Shown here: positions 25,743-34,246 of the stretch, piece by piece | Layout of the letters: every line of letters begins with the position of its first letter | How positions within the stretch are numbered: the stretch's first letter is position 1 | NCBI GenBank assembly: GCA_965662745.1 | Contig: CBFIJK010000003.1 | Coordinates: 61,311 to 125,310, forward strand | Source: Anianibacter sp965662745 | Lineage (GTDB): Bacteria > Pseudomonadota > Alphaproteobacteria > Rhodobacterales > Rhodobacteraceae | Direction: 5' to 3' | Length of the DNA stretch: 64,000 nt | Translations under genes and position numbers: made by a program | Notes under the pieces: model-generated | Told to the model about the DNA's origin: nothing | The model's database searches: none | Seen by the model: the letters and a program-made list of their open reading frames with translations, nothing else

Positions 25743-27521
25743 ATGTTTCCCTTTACCTTCGATCCGTCGACCGAGGCGTTTCTTGCGCTTGGCGTCGTCG
25801 TCGTCATGTTCATTGCCTTCCTGCGCGAAAGTTTTCCGACCGAAGTGACCGCGATCGCGGGCGCGACGGCGATGCTGGTCCTTGGCCTCTTGCCTTACGA
25901 GGAAGGGCTGGCCGTCCTGTCGAACCCCGCGCCCTGGACCATCGCCGCGATGTTCATCGTCATGGGCGCCTTGGTGCGCACCGGCGCGCTTGACTGGTTC
26001 ACGCAGGCGGCAGAGCGGCAGGCGGAAAAGAACGTCACGCTCGCGCTGGCGGCGCTGATGGCCTTTGTCCTTTTGTCGTCGGCGGTGGTGTCGAATACGC
26101 CCGTCGTCGTCGTGATGATCCCCGTCTTTGTGCAATTGGCGCGCAAGCTGGGGATTTCGGCCTCGAAACTGCTGATCCCCCTCAGCTACGGCGCGATCCT
26201 GGGCGGCACGCTGACGCTGATCGGCACCTCGACCAACCTTCTGGTCGACGGCGTCGCCCGCGCGCAAGGGCTGGAGCCCTTTACGATCTTCGAGGTCACG
26301 CCTGTCGGCATCGCCGTGGTGGGCTGGGGCCTGACCTATTTGCTGCTCATTGGCCGCCACCTGCTGCCCGATCGCGACAGCCTTGCCAGCCTTCTGTCTG
26401 ACAAGAGTAACATGAAGTTCTTCACCGAAGTCGCGATCCCCGAAGAGAGCGGGCTGATCGGCGAGACGGTGCAAGAGGTCGATCTGTTCCGCCGCGACGG
26501 CGTGCGGCTTATCGACGTGTTGCGCGGTGATGCCTCACTGCGGCGCAATCTGAAGGGCGTCACGCTTGAGGCGGGCGACCGCGTTGTCCTGCGCACGCAG
26601 ATGTCCGAACTTCTGGGCCTGCAGCAGAACAAGCAGCTGCGCATGGTCGACAAGCTGTCCTCGGTCGAGACGACCACCGTGGAGGTGCTGATTTCCCCTG
26701 GCTGTCGCATGGTGGGCCGGTCGCTGGGCACCCTGCGCCTGCGCCGCCGTTATGGTGTCTACCCGCTGGCCGTTCATCGCCGGAACCAGAATATCGGCCG
26801 CCAACTTGACGATCTGGTTGTCCGCGTCGGCGACACGCTGCTTCTGGAAGGCGCGCCCGAGGATATCCAGCGGCTGGCGAGCGACATGGGCCTTGTGGAC
26901 ATCGCGCGCCCCTCGGCCCGCGCGTTCCGGCGCGAACATGCGCCCATCGCAGTGCTTGCGCTTCTGGGGATCGTGGTTCTGGCTGCGCTGGGTGTCGCAC
27001 CGATCCTCGCGCTGGCGATCACCGCCGTGACCGTGGTGTTCCTGACGGGCTGTATCGACGCCGAAGAAGCGTTTTCCTTTGTCGAGGGGCGCTTGCTCGC
27101 ACTGATTTTCGCGATGCTGGCCATCGGTGCAGGATTGCAGGCCTCTGGCGCGGTAGAGCTGATCGTGACCGCGATCGCGCCGGTGCTGGAAACGTTGCCG
27201 CCCTTCTTCATCATCTGGGCGATCTATCTGCTGACCTCCGTCCTGACGGAACTGGTTACGAACAACGCCGTCGCCGTTGTCGTCACGCCCATCGCCATCG
27301 GGCTGGCTCAAGCCATCGGCGTCGATCCACGGCCCCTTGTGGTGGCGGTCATGATCGCGGCCTCGGCCAGTTTCGCCACGCCCATCGGGTATCAGACCAA
27401 CACGCTGGTCTACGGGCCCGGTGGCTATCGGTTCACGGATTTCCTGAAGGTAGGCGTGCCGCTGAACCTGTCCATGGGGCTGGTCGCGTCGCTTGTCATT
27501 CCCTTCGTCTGGCCCTTGTAA
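25743..27521 (+). CDS. SLC13-type permease with two TrkA-C (RCK_C) domains
   Basis: A 592-residue membrane protein of the divalent-anion symporter (SLC13/CitM-like) group. Helical blocks occupy ~1-205 and ~400-590; two cytoplasmic RCK_C modules lie between (~210-290 and ~300-385, e.g. VEVLISPGCRMVGRSLGTLR). SNTPVVVVMIPV and TELVTNNAVAVVVTPIAIGL are the paired re-entrant-loop motifs of the family. Likely a Na+-coupled sulfate, dicarboxylate or related anion transporter; exact substrate unknown. Confidence 0.9.
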   Translation: MFPFTFDPSTEAFLALGVVVVMFIAFLRESFPTEVTAIAGATAMLVLGLLPYEEGLAVLSNPAPWTIAAMFIVMGALVRTGALDWFTQAAERQAEKNVTLALAALMAFVLLSSAVVSNTPVVVVMIPVFVQLARKLGISASKLLIPLSYGAILGGTLTLIGTSTNLLVDGVARAQGLEPFTIFEVTPVGIAVVGWGLTYLLLIGRHLLPDRDSLASLLSDKSNMKFFTEVAIPEESGLIGETVQEVDLFRRDGVRLIDVLRGDASLRRNLKGVTLEAGDRVVLRTQMSELLGLQQNKQLRMVDKLSSVETTTVEVLISPGCRMVGRSLGTLRLRRRYGVYPLAVHRRNQNIGRQLDDLVVRVGDTLLLEGAPEDIQRLASDMGLVDIARPSARAFRREHAPIAVLALLGIVVLAALGVAPILALAITAVTVVFLTGCIDAEEAFSFVEGRLLALIFAMLAIGAGLQASGAVELIVTAIAPVLETLPPFFIIWAIYLLTSVLTELVTNNAVAVVVTPIAIGLAQAIGVDPRPLVVAVMIAASASFATPIGYQTNTLVYGPGGYRFTDFLKVGVPLNLSMGLVASLVIPFVWPL

Positions 27522-27531
27522 GCAGGGGTTT

Positions 27532-27608
27532 CGGATGCCTGCGGCATCCGATCCGCCGGAAGGCTGCGCCTTCCGGAATAGGTATTTTCAGAACCAAAGT
27601 GACAGGGG
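27532..27608 (+). repeat. Palindromic repeat, copy 4 (double hairpin)
   Basis: Two consecutive hairpins with TGC loops: CGGATGCC/GGCATCCG (27532-27550) and CCGGAAGGC/GCCTTCCGG (27556-27576), then the tail AATAGGTATTTTCAGAACCA and AAGTGACAGGGG. It fills the gap between the convergent SLC13 permease and 5-formyl-THF cyclo-ligase genes and could act as a bidirectional transcription stop. Confidence 0.75.
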
Positions 27609-28166
27609 TCAGAGCGTGATCGTCTCGCGTTCCGTTACGATCAGGTCGAGCGGCTGGTCGGTGTCTTCCAGGGGCAGATCGTCCGCCTCTTGCGCGGACC
27701 AGGCGAAGCCGACGGCGATCGTGGTCCCGGCCGCGCGCAGGGTTTCGAGGGTCCGGTCGTAAAAACCGCCCCCGTAGCCAAGGCGGCCGCCCTTGCGGTC
27801 GAAGGCGACGAGCGGGACGATCAGCACCTCGGGCACGAGATCGGCGCCATCCTGCGGGACCTGCGCGCCGAACGGGCCGTCAATCAGGAAACTGTCGGTC
27901 TGCCATTCTCGAAAGACGAGAGGCTGGCCCAGCGCCTGGATGACCGGCACGCAGATGCGGCTGCCCCGGCTAAGGCGGCCCATGGCAGGGCGCGGGTCGA
28001 TTTCCGTTCGGATCGGCAGGTAACCGGCGATGGTTTGGCCCTTGTAGGGCTCCAGCGCTTCGGCCAGACGCGCCGCGCCCTCGATCCGATTGCCATTGGC
28101 ATGCGCGATCTTGCGGCGCGCATAGGCGGCCGTGCGGGCGGCGGCCTTCGCCTCTGCCAGGCTCAT
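27609..28166 (-). CDS. 5-formyltetrahydrofolate cyclo-ligase family protein
   Basis: Converts 5-formyl-THF to 5,10-methenyl-THF with ATP; folate one-carbon metabolism. The 185-residue protein has the N-terminal basic ARRKIAHANGNR region, GYLPIRTEIDPRP and the nucleotide-binding GGRLGYGGGFYDRTL motif (residues ~126-140). Its ATG overlaps the mgtE stop (ATGA). The gene sometimes shares its transcript with 6S RNA; no 6S-like structure was seen in the short flanks here. Confidence 0.93.
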   Translation of the reverse strand: MSLAEAKAAARTAAYARRKIAHANGNRIEGAARLAEALEPYKGQTIAGYLPIRTEIDPRPAMGRLSRGSRICVPVIQALGQPLVFREWQTDSFLIDGPFGAQVPQDGADLVPEVLIVPLVAFDRKGGRLGYGGGFYDRTLETLRAAGTTIAVGFAWSAQEADDLPLEDTDQPLDLIVTERETITL

Positions 28167-29545
28167 AGCAGGAGGATCCCGGCGAGACCGAGAAAGGCGA
28201 AAAAGCCGACCACATCCGTCACGGTGGTCACGAAGGCGCCCGAGGCGAGCGCCGGGTCGATCTTGAGCTTTTCAAGCACGACCGGGATACCGATGCCCGC
28301 AAGCCCCGCGATCACGAGATTGATCACCATCGCCGCCGCGATGACCACACCCAACATTGTAGAGCCGAACCAGATCACCCCGACGATGCCCATGAGCACC
28401 GCGAAGATCACGCCGTTTACCAGCCCGACAAGGACTTCGCGCCGGATCACGCGCCAGACGTTCGATCCGGTCAGGTCGCGCGTGGCGATGGCGCGGACGG
28501 CGACGGTCAGCGACTGGGTGCCTGCGTTGCCGCCCATGGACGCGACGATGGGCATCAGGACCGCGAGCGCCACGAATTGCGCGATCGTCGCCTCGAACTG
28601 GGCGATCACGAGCGAGGCGAGGATCGCGGTCACGAGGTTCACACCAAGCCAGGGAAGGCGCTGCTTCGTCGTCTCGACCACCCGGTCCGACAAAGAGCTT
28701 TCGCCAACCCCCGCAAGGCGCAGGATGTCCTCTTCGTGCTCTTCATCAAGGACGGTCATCGCGTCGTCGATGGTGATGACGCCGACGAGCCGTCCGTCAT
28801 CATCGACAACGGGGGCCGAGATCAAGTGGTACTGGTTGAACGCATAGGCGACATCGCCCTCATCCTGCGTCACCGGGATCGTGCGATAGCTTTCTTCGAC
28901 CAGATCGCGCAGGGGCATGGAGCGCGGCGCGCCAAGGATTTTGCCCAGCGTCGCGTAACCCGTGGGCCGCATGCGCGGATCGACGAGGATCATGTGATAG
29001 AAATCCTCGGGCAGGTCATCACGGCCGCGCAGGTAGTCGATGGCATCCCCGACCGTCCAGTGTTCTGGGCCTGCCACGACTTCGCGCTGCATGAGGCGGC
29101 CGGCGGAATATTCAGGGTAGGTCAGCGCCTGCTGAACGGCGATCCGGTCGGCGATCTCTAGCGAATCGAGGATCGCATTGCGCTGATCGTCCTCGAGGTC
29201 TTCGAGCAGGTCGACGACATCGTCCGATTCCAGCTCGCGCACAGCATCCGACAGGGTCTGCGGCGAGAGGGCGGCGATCACCTCTTCGCGGATACCCTCG
29301 TCGAGTTCCGACAGAATCTCGCCGTCGATTTCCTTCTCATACAGCTTGAGGATACCGGTCCGCTGCTCGTCCCCGACCTGCTCGAGAAGGTCGGCGATGT
29401 CGGCCGCGTGCAGCGGTTCCATCAGTTCCGTCAAGCGCGGCGCGTCTTCGGCGTCCACGGCATCGAGAATCGCGCCGACGGTGCGGGCCTCGAGGCTGTA
29501 GCCTTCTTCCTCGCGCGGTTCAGATGTGGTGTCGTCTTCCGCCAT
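28163..29545 (-). CDS. mgtE: Magnesium transporter MgtE
   Basis: A 460-residue Mg2+ channel: N-terminal superhelical domain (~30-145), two CBS domains (~150-275, including SAPVVDDDGRLVGVITIDD) and five membrane helices (~300-460) with the conserved MGGNAGTQSLTVAVRAIA. Cytosolic Mg2+ binding to the N and CBS domains gates the pore in studied members. Start taken at 29545 (MAEDDTTSEP); an upstream in-frame ATG at 29563 is less well placed. Operon with the folate cyclo-ligase. Confidence 0.94.
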   Translation of the reverse strand: MAEDDTTSEPREEEGYSLEARTVGAILDAVDAEDAPRLTELMEPLHAADIADLLEQVGDEQRTGILKLYEKEIDGEILSELDEGIREEVIAALSPQTLSDAVRELESDDVVDLLEDLEDDQRNAILDSLEIADRIAVQQALTYPEYSAGRLMQREVVAGPEHWTVGDAIDYLRGRDDLPEDFYHMILVDPRMRPTGYATLGKILGAPRSMPLRDLVEESYRTIPVTQDEGDVAYAFNQYHLISAPVVDDDGRLVGVITIDDAMTVLDEEHEEDILRLAGVGESSLSDRVVETTKQRLPWLGVNLVTAILASLVIAQFEATIAQFVALAVLMPIVASMGGNAGTQSLTVAVRAIATRDLTGSNVWRVIRREVLVGLVNGVIFAVLMGIVGVIWFGSTMLGVVIAAAMVINLVIAGLAGIGIPVVLEKLKIDPALASGAFVTTVTDVVGFFAFLGLAGILLL

Positions 29546-29669
29546 CGCCTGCCCTTTTCTCATCCTCACGTACAAGGTAGTGCATCCCGGTCCGGGGGCA
29601 CAGGGCGCGGGGCGATTTACCTCTGAGCGCCCGCCGTCTATCGTTTCCCCGTTACCGTGAGAGGCGCCT

Positions 29670-30962
29670 TTGGAAAAGACCGTTCTGACCGGCCAGACAC
29701 TCAGCTTTCTGGGCGATCCCTTCACCCTGCCCCCCGACGAGACCGTGCGCCACGAAACCCATGGCGCGGTGGTGATCGAGGATGGCAGGATCGTGGATCT
29801 CGGCGACCGGGACGCGGTGCTTGCCGCGCATCCCGGCGCCTTGCGCGTGGATTACGGCGATGCGCTGATCCTGGCGGGGTTCGTGGATGCCCATGCGCAT
29901 TATCCGCAGACAGCGATCATCGCGAGTTGGGGCAAGCGGCTGATCGACTGGCTGAACGGCTATACCTTTCCCGAAGAGATGAAATTCGGCGATCCGGCCT
30001 ATGCGCGCGAGATCGCGGATCGGTATCTCGATCTGGTCGGGGTGAACGGGACGACTTCGGTCTGTAGCTATGGCACCAGCCATCCAGAAAGCGTGACGGC
30101 CTTTTTCGAGACGGCAGAGGCGCGAGGGCTAAGGGTCTGGGCGGGAAAGACCTGCATGGATCGCAACGCGCCGGAAGGGCTGACCGACACCGCCCAGCGG
30201 GCCTATGACGAAAGCCGGGCGCTGTTGGAGACTTGGCACGGAAAAGGGCGCGCGGAATATGTGATCACGCCGCGCTTTTCGCCGACATCGACGCCGGAGC
30301 AGCTGGAGGCGCTGGGCGCGCTTTGGGCCGAGAACCCAGGCTGCCTGATGCAGACACACCTGTCGGAACAGACCGACGAGATCGAGTGGGTCAAAGGGCT
30401 GTATCCAGAGGCGCGCGACTATCTGGACACTTACGAGGCGCATGGCCTTCTGGGCGAGCGGGGCGTTTACGGCCACGCGATCCACCTGGAGGCTCGTGAA
30501 AAGGACCGGCTGGCAGAGGTGGGCGCGGCACTCGTCCATTGCCCCACATCGAACACCTTCATCGGGTCGGGTCTGTTCCAGCTTGGGGCGCTCAAGGCCG
30601 CCGGGCAGCGGATCGGCCTTGCCACGGATACCGGGGGCGGGTCGTCCTTTTCGATGCTCCGCACGATGGCGGCTGCCTATGAGATCGGGCAGCTTTCAGG
30701 CACGCCGGTACACCCGGCGCAGCTTTTGTGGCTGGCGACCGAAGGATCGGCAGGCGCGTTGCACGCGCGCGACCGGATCGGAAATCTCGAAATCGGGCGC
30801 GAGGCGGATATCTGTGTTCTGAACCTTGGCTCGACGCCAGCCATCGCCCAGCGCACGGCACGGGCGAGCGACATCTGGGAAGCGGTGTTTCCGACGATCA
30901 TGATGGGCGACGACCGGGCGGTGCGCGCGGTCTGGTCCGGGGGGCGTCAGATCAAGATGTGA
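29670..30962 (+). CDS. guaD: Guanine deaminase
   Basis: Hydrolyses guanine to xanthine and ammonia, feeding the xanthine dehydrogenase encoded 14 kb upstream. The 430-residue amidohydrolase has the zinc motif DAHAHYPQ (His75, His77), LMQTHLSEQTDEIEWV, VYGHAIHL and ATDTGGGSSFSML. It appears to start with TTG at 29670, preceded by GAGAGG; the next in-frame ATG is far inside the fold. It ends one base before the convergent CAP-domain gene, with no room for a separate terminator. Confidence 0.93.
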   Translation: MEKTVLTGQTLSFLGDPFTLPPDETVRHETHGAVVIEDGRIVDLGDRDAVLAAHPGALRVDYGDALILAGFVDAHAHYPQTAIIASWGKRLIDWLNGYTFPEEMKFGDPAYAREIADRYLDLVGVNGTTSVCSYGTSHPESVTAFFETAEARGLRVWAGKTCMDRNAPEGLTDTAQRAYDESRALLETWHGKGRAEYVITPRFSPTSTPEQLEALGALWAENPGCLMQTHLSEQTDEIEWVKGLYPEARDYLDTYEAHGLLGERGVYGHAIHLEAREKDRLAEVGAALVHCPTSNTFIGSGLFQLGALKAAGQRIGLATDTGGGSSFSMLRTMAAAYEIGQLSGTPVHPAQLLWLATEGSAGALHARDRIGNLEIGREADICVLNLGSTPAIAQRTARASDIWEAVFPTIMMGDDRAVRAVWSGGRQIKM

Positions 30963-31385
30963 TCAGCCGCAGGGCGTGGCGTAGGTGGTCACCCAGTAGT
31001 CTTCGACGCGCGCCGTTCCGATCACCGTTGCCTGCGACAGGATGTTCTGCCTGTGTCCTTCGCTGGTCATCCAGCCCGACGTCATCGCCTCTGCGTTGGG
31101 GTACCCCTGCCCGATATTCTCGGCGGCAAAGCACCACCGCAGACCGGCCGCCGTCAGGCGCGTGCCAATGGTCGACCCGTCGCGCCCCGTGTGATCGAGA
31201 AACCCGCCGCGCACCATGTCCTGTGCATGGCGTTCTGCCGCGCGGGTGGCGGCATCCGAGACGGCAAATGGCGCAAGACCGCGCGCCACACGTTCGGCAT
31301 TGATGCGCTCGGCAAGCTCTGGCACCGGCTCGGCCAGCGCGGCGGCGGGCATGAAGGCTAGGGCAATGACGGCGAACAATTTCAT
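30963..31385 (-). CDS. Secreted CAP (SCP-like) domain protein
   Basis: A 140-residue exported protein: signal peptide MKLFAVIALAFMPAAALAEP (cleavage near ALA|EP), then a minimal CAP domain with AERHAQDMV, DGSTIGTRLTAAG, CFAAENIGQG and SEGHRQNIL carrying the family His/Glu residues. Role unknown; bacterial CAP proteins are diverse. Start at 31385 overlaps the 8-oxoguanine deaminase stop (ATGA), so it is co-translated with an unrelated cytoplasmic enzyme. Confidence 0.86.
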   Translation of the reverse strand: MKLFAVIALAFMPAAALAEPVPELAERINAERVARGLAPFAVSDAATRAAERHAQDMVRGGFLDHTGRDGSTIGTRLTAAGLRWCFAAENIGQGYPNAEAMTSGWMTSEGHRQNILSQATVIGTARVEDYWVTTYATPCG

Positions 31386-32719
31386 TCCATCAACCCCTGC
31401 GCCAGGCGGTTCTGCGCCTCGATGACGCGCGGCAGATCGAGCGTCGTGATCTGCCCATCGCGCACGACCTGACGGCCCTCGACAAACAGATGCCGCACCT
31501 TGTTCGGGCCAGCGAGCAGCATCGCTGCCGGATCCCAGCTGCCGGCACTTTCGACGCCGGTCATGTCCCAGAGCGCGAGGTCGGCACGCTTGCCAACGGT
31601 GATCTGACCGCAATCGCTGCGCCCAAGCACCTCGGCCCCGCCGCGCGTGGCGATGCGCAGCGCCTCGCGCGCGCTCATCTTGTCCGCGCCTTGAGAGACG
31701 CGTTGAAGCAGCATCGCCTGCCGCGCCTCTGCCGCGATATTTCCCGCGTCATTCGAGGCCGATCCGTCGACGCCCAGCCCGACTTTCACGCCCGCATCAC
31801 GCATCTGGCGGACAGGCGCAATACCGGACCCAAGCCTGCAATTCGAACAGGGGCAATGCGCAACACCGGTACCACTGCGGGCAAACAGATCAATCTCGGC
31901 CCCGTCCAGCTTTACGCAATGGGCATGCCAGACATCGTCGCCGGTCCAACCCAGATCCTCGGCATACTGACCGGGGCGGCAGCCGAATTTTTCCTGCGAA
32001 TAGGCGACATCCTCGTCGTTCTCGGCAAGATGGGTGTGCATCATCACGCCCTTGTCCCGCGCCAGGATCGCGGCATCGCGCATGAGTTCGCGGCTGACCG
32101 AAAAGGGCGAGCATGGCGCGACACCGACGCGGACCATCGCGCCGGGGCTGGGGTCGTGAAATGCGTCGATCACGCGGATCGAATCGTTCAGGATCGCGGC
32201 TTCGTCCTCGACCAGACTGTCGGGCGGCAGGCCCCCGTCGCTTTCGCCGATCGACATGGCGCCGCGCGTGGCGTGGAACCGCACACCAATCTCGCGCGCA
32301 GCGTCGATGGTGTCGTCCAGCCGTGCGCCGTTTGGATAAAGATACAGGTGGTCCAACGACAGCGTGCAACCCGACAGCGCCAGTTCCGCAAGCCCGATCA
32401 TCGCCGAGACGCGCATCTCGTCAGGGCCAAAACGCGCCCAGATCGGATAGAGCGTCTGAAGCCAACCAAAGAGCATCGCGTCCTGCGCGCCGGGTACCGC
32501 GCGAGTCAGCGTCTGATAAAGGTGGTGGTGCGTGTTCACGAGGCCCGGCGTCACCAAGAGACCCGAGCCCTCGACAATCTCAGCACCCAGCCCGTCAATA
32601 TTGTGGCCGATGGCGGCGATCTGCCCGTCTTCGATCAGGATATCAGTGCCCTGCGGCTCGGTGCCCTCATCATCCATGGTCAGGACATGGGACGCGCCGC
32701 GGATCAGGATGCGGCTCAT
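31382..32719 (-). CDS. 8-oxoguanine deaminase (amidohydrolase)
   Basis: A 445-residue cytoplasmic amidohydrolase. Motifs: VNTHHHLYQTLTRA (His64/His66 metal pair), MMHTHLAENDEDVAY, HAHCVKLD, CPCSNCRLGSGIAPVR and GLGVDGSASNDAGN. The HCPCSNCRLGSG segment and overall pattern fit the 8-oxoguanine deaminase group, which converts 8-oxoguanine to urate; related TRZ/ATZ enzymes act on other aminotriazines or purines, so substrate assignment is likely but not certain. ATGA overlaps with hisN upstream and the CAP gene downstream. Confidence 0.85.
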   Translation of the reverse strand: MSRILIRGASHVLTMDDEGTEPQGTDILIEDGQIAAIGHNIDGLGAEIVEGSGLLVTPGLVNTHHHLYQTLTRAVPGAQDAMLFGWLQTLYPIWARFGPDEMRVSAMIGLAELALSGCTLSLDHLYLYPNGARLDDTIDAAREIGVRFHATRGAMSIGESDGGLPPDSLVEDEAAILNDSIRVIDAFHDPSPGAMVRVGVAPCSPFSVSRELMRDAAILARDKGVMMHTHLAENDEDVAYSQEKFGCRPGQYAEDLGWTGDDVWHAHCVKLDGAEIDLFARSGTGVAHCPCSNCRLGSGIAPVRQMRDAGVKVGLGVDGSASNDAGNIAAEARQAMLLQRVSQGADKMSAREALRIATRGGAEVLGRSDCGQITVGKRADLALWDMTGVESAGSWDPAAMLLAGPNKVRHLFVEGRQVVRDGQITTLDLPRVIEAQNRLAQGLME

Positions 32720-33525
32720 GCAGAGGCACTGTTGATCACGGCAAGGGCTGCGCGGTGCAGATCTGCATTGGCCGCCGCGATTGCGCTTCCGCCGTCATGG
32801 GCAGGTCTGCCGGACCAGTCCGTCACGATTCCGCCCGCCGCCTCAATGACCGCGATGGGGGCCTGAATGTCGTAGGGGTTCAGCCCGGCCTCCATCACCA
32901 GATCGATCTGACCGGCGGCCAGCAGTGCATAGGCGTAGCAATCCATTCCGTATCGCGTCAGCTTGCACGTACCGGCGAGCGCGCGAAACCGTTCGGCGTC
33001 ACCGAGGGTTCCAACCTCTGGAAAGGTGGTGAAGATCACCGCATCGCTGAGGGACACGGTCTTGCGTGCTTTGAGCGGCATCGCGCCCCGCGGCCCGGTC
33101 ATCCGCGCGCGCCCAAACCCGCCCTCGAAACGCTCGCCGATATAGGGCTGGTCGATGATGCCGTAAATCGGCCCGGTCTCATCGCGCAGGCCAATCAACA
33201 CGCCCCAAGTGGGCGTTCCGGAAATGTAGCCGCGCGTACCATCAATCGGGTCGAGCACCCAGGTCAGGCCAGTGGTTCCGTCGCGGCTGCCGAATTCTTC
33301 GCCCAGTATGCCGTCGTTCGGCCGGTCTTTCGCAAGGATATCGCGCATCGCCTCTTCCGCAGCGCGGTCGGCGACGGTGACCGGGTCAAACCCATCCAAA
33401 AGCTTGTTCTCGGCATCGAGATCAATGGCGCGGAAATGTCGAAGGGTCTCGACTCGCGCGGCATCTGCCATGGCATGGGCCGTGGCGCACAGCGCGTCGA
33501 TATCAGTTTCGGAAAAGCCTGTCAT
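32716..33525 (-). CDS. hisN: Inositol monophosphatase-family phosphatase, probable histidinol-phosphatase
   Basis: A 269-residue Mg2+-dependent phosphatase with EEFGS, WVLDPIDGTRGYISG and GLNPYDIQAPIAVIEAAGG, the pattern of the HisN branch of the IMPase family, which removes phosphate from histidinol-phosphate. No other his gene is adjacent (hisG lies 29 kb away). It is instead coupled by ATGA to the 8-oxoguanine deaminase, so an alternative nucleotide-related substrate is possible. Confidence 0.82.
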   Translation of the reverse strand: MTGFSETDIDALCATAHAMADAARVETLRHFRAIDLDAENKLLDGFDPVTVADRAAEEAMRDILAKDRPNDGILGEEFGSRDGTTGLTWVLDPIDGTRGYISGTPTWGVLIGLRDETGPIYGIIDQPYIGERFEGGFGRARMTGPRGAMPLKARKTVSLSDAVIFTTFPEVGTLGDAERFRALAGTCKLTRYGMDCYAYALLAAGQIDLVMEAGLNPYDIQAPIAVIEAAGGIVTDWSGRPAHDGGSAIAAANADLHRAALAVINSASA

Positions 33526-33602
33526 ACCGTCACCCTAACTTGGGATGACGGCAGAGCAAGGCGGCGCGGCCCGCAAAATTGCAGAGCCGCCGAAAGCGTG
33601 TC

Positions 33603-33980
33603 TCAGTCGACCTCGGACAGGACGCGCGCAAGATCGAACAAGCGGCGGCGCTGGGCCTCGGGGATCAGATAGTAGGACCGCACAAGTTCCATCGCTTCCT
33701 TGTCGGCGAGAATGTCGCCGGGAACAGAAGCGGCGGGCTTCGTGGCATCGGTCTTTTCGTCGGATTCGATCCCATCGAAGAAGAAGCTGACCGGAACCTC
33801 AAGTGCATGCGCGATGTCCCAAAGACGAGACGCGCTGACCCGGTTCATTCCGGTTTCGTACTTCTGAATCTGCTGGAACTTGATCCCGACCCGTTCAGCA
33901 AGCTGCTGTTGAGTCATGCCAACCATCCAACGCCGATGACGGACGCGCTTGCCAACATGAACATCTACCGGGTGCTTCAT
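33603..33980 (-). CDS. XRE-family transcriptional regulator
   Basis: A 125-residue DNA-binding protein with an N-terminal Cro/C1-type HTH (residues ~10-65: MTQQQLAERVGIKFQQIQKY, then VSASRLWDIAHALEVPVSFF) and a C-terminal helical segment (AMELVRSYYLIPEAQRRRLFDL). It resembles small XRE regulators common in Alphaproteobacteria; targets unknown. The start at 33980 has AGGAG ahead of it. Palindromes at 34052-34085 in its own upstream region are candidate autoregulatory operators. Confidence 0.87.
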   Translation of the reverse strand: MKHPVDVHVGKRVRHRRWMVGMTQQQLAERVGIKFQQIQKYETGMNRVSASRLWDIAHALEVPVSFFFDGIESDEKTDATKPAASVPGDILADKEAMELVRSYYLIPEAQRRRLFDLARVLSEVD

Positions 33981-34051
33981 TTTTATCTCCTCACAACGCA
34001 GCTGGATCAAACTTAACGAGATATGCGGCGGTATACAGCACAAAGATCGTG

Positions 34052-34085
34052 TCTTAAATAAGATCGAAGACCTAGTATCTTAAGA
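34052..34085. promoter_or_regulatory. Two TCTTA-type palindromes upstream of the XRE gene
   Basis: TCTTAAATAAGA (34052-34063) and TCTTAAGA (34078-34085) are both perfect palindromes sharing the TCTTA half-site, with centres ~24 bp apart. They lie in the 266-bp AT-richer region between the divergent XRE regulator and quinone oxidoreductase genes. Operator function is inferred. Confidence 0.45.
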
Positions 34086-34246
34086 GACGCCCTTTGGCGG
34101 AATGGTCGCTATTTAGTCGAGTCTAGCATGCTTTTCTACTCAATTCACGGTTTTATTGCTCTCGCCTGATCGCGCTCTGATGGTGCTGGCCTTTCGAACC
34201 GGCCCGCCTCGTTGCACTCGCGTGATGAAGGTGAGAGTAATCAGTT

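Noticed and set aside
32113..33672. 519-codon plus-strand frame over hisN and the 8-oxoguanine deaminase
   Set aside because: Arg/Gly-rich shadow frame; both genes on the minus strand carry complete family motifs.
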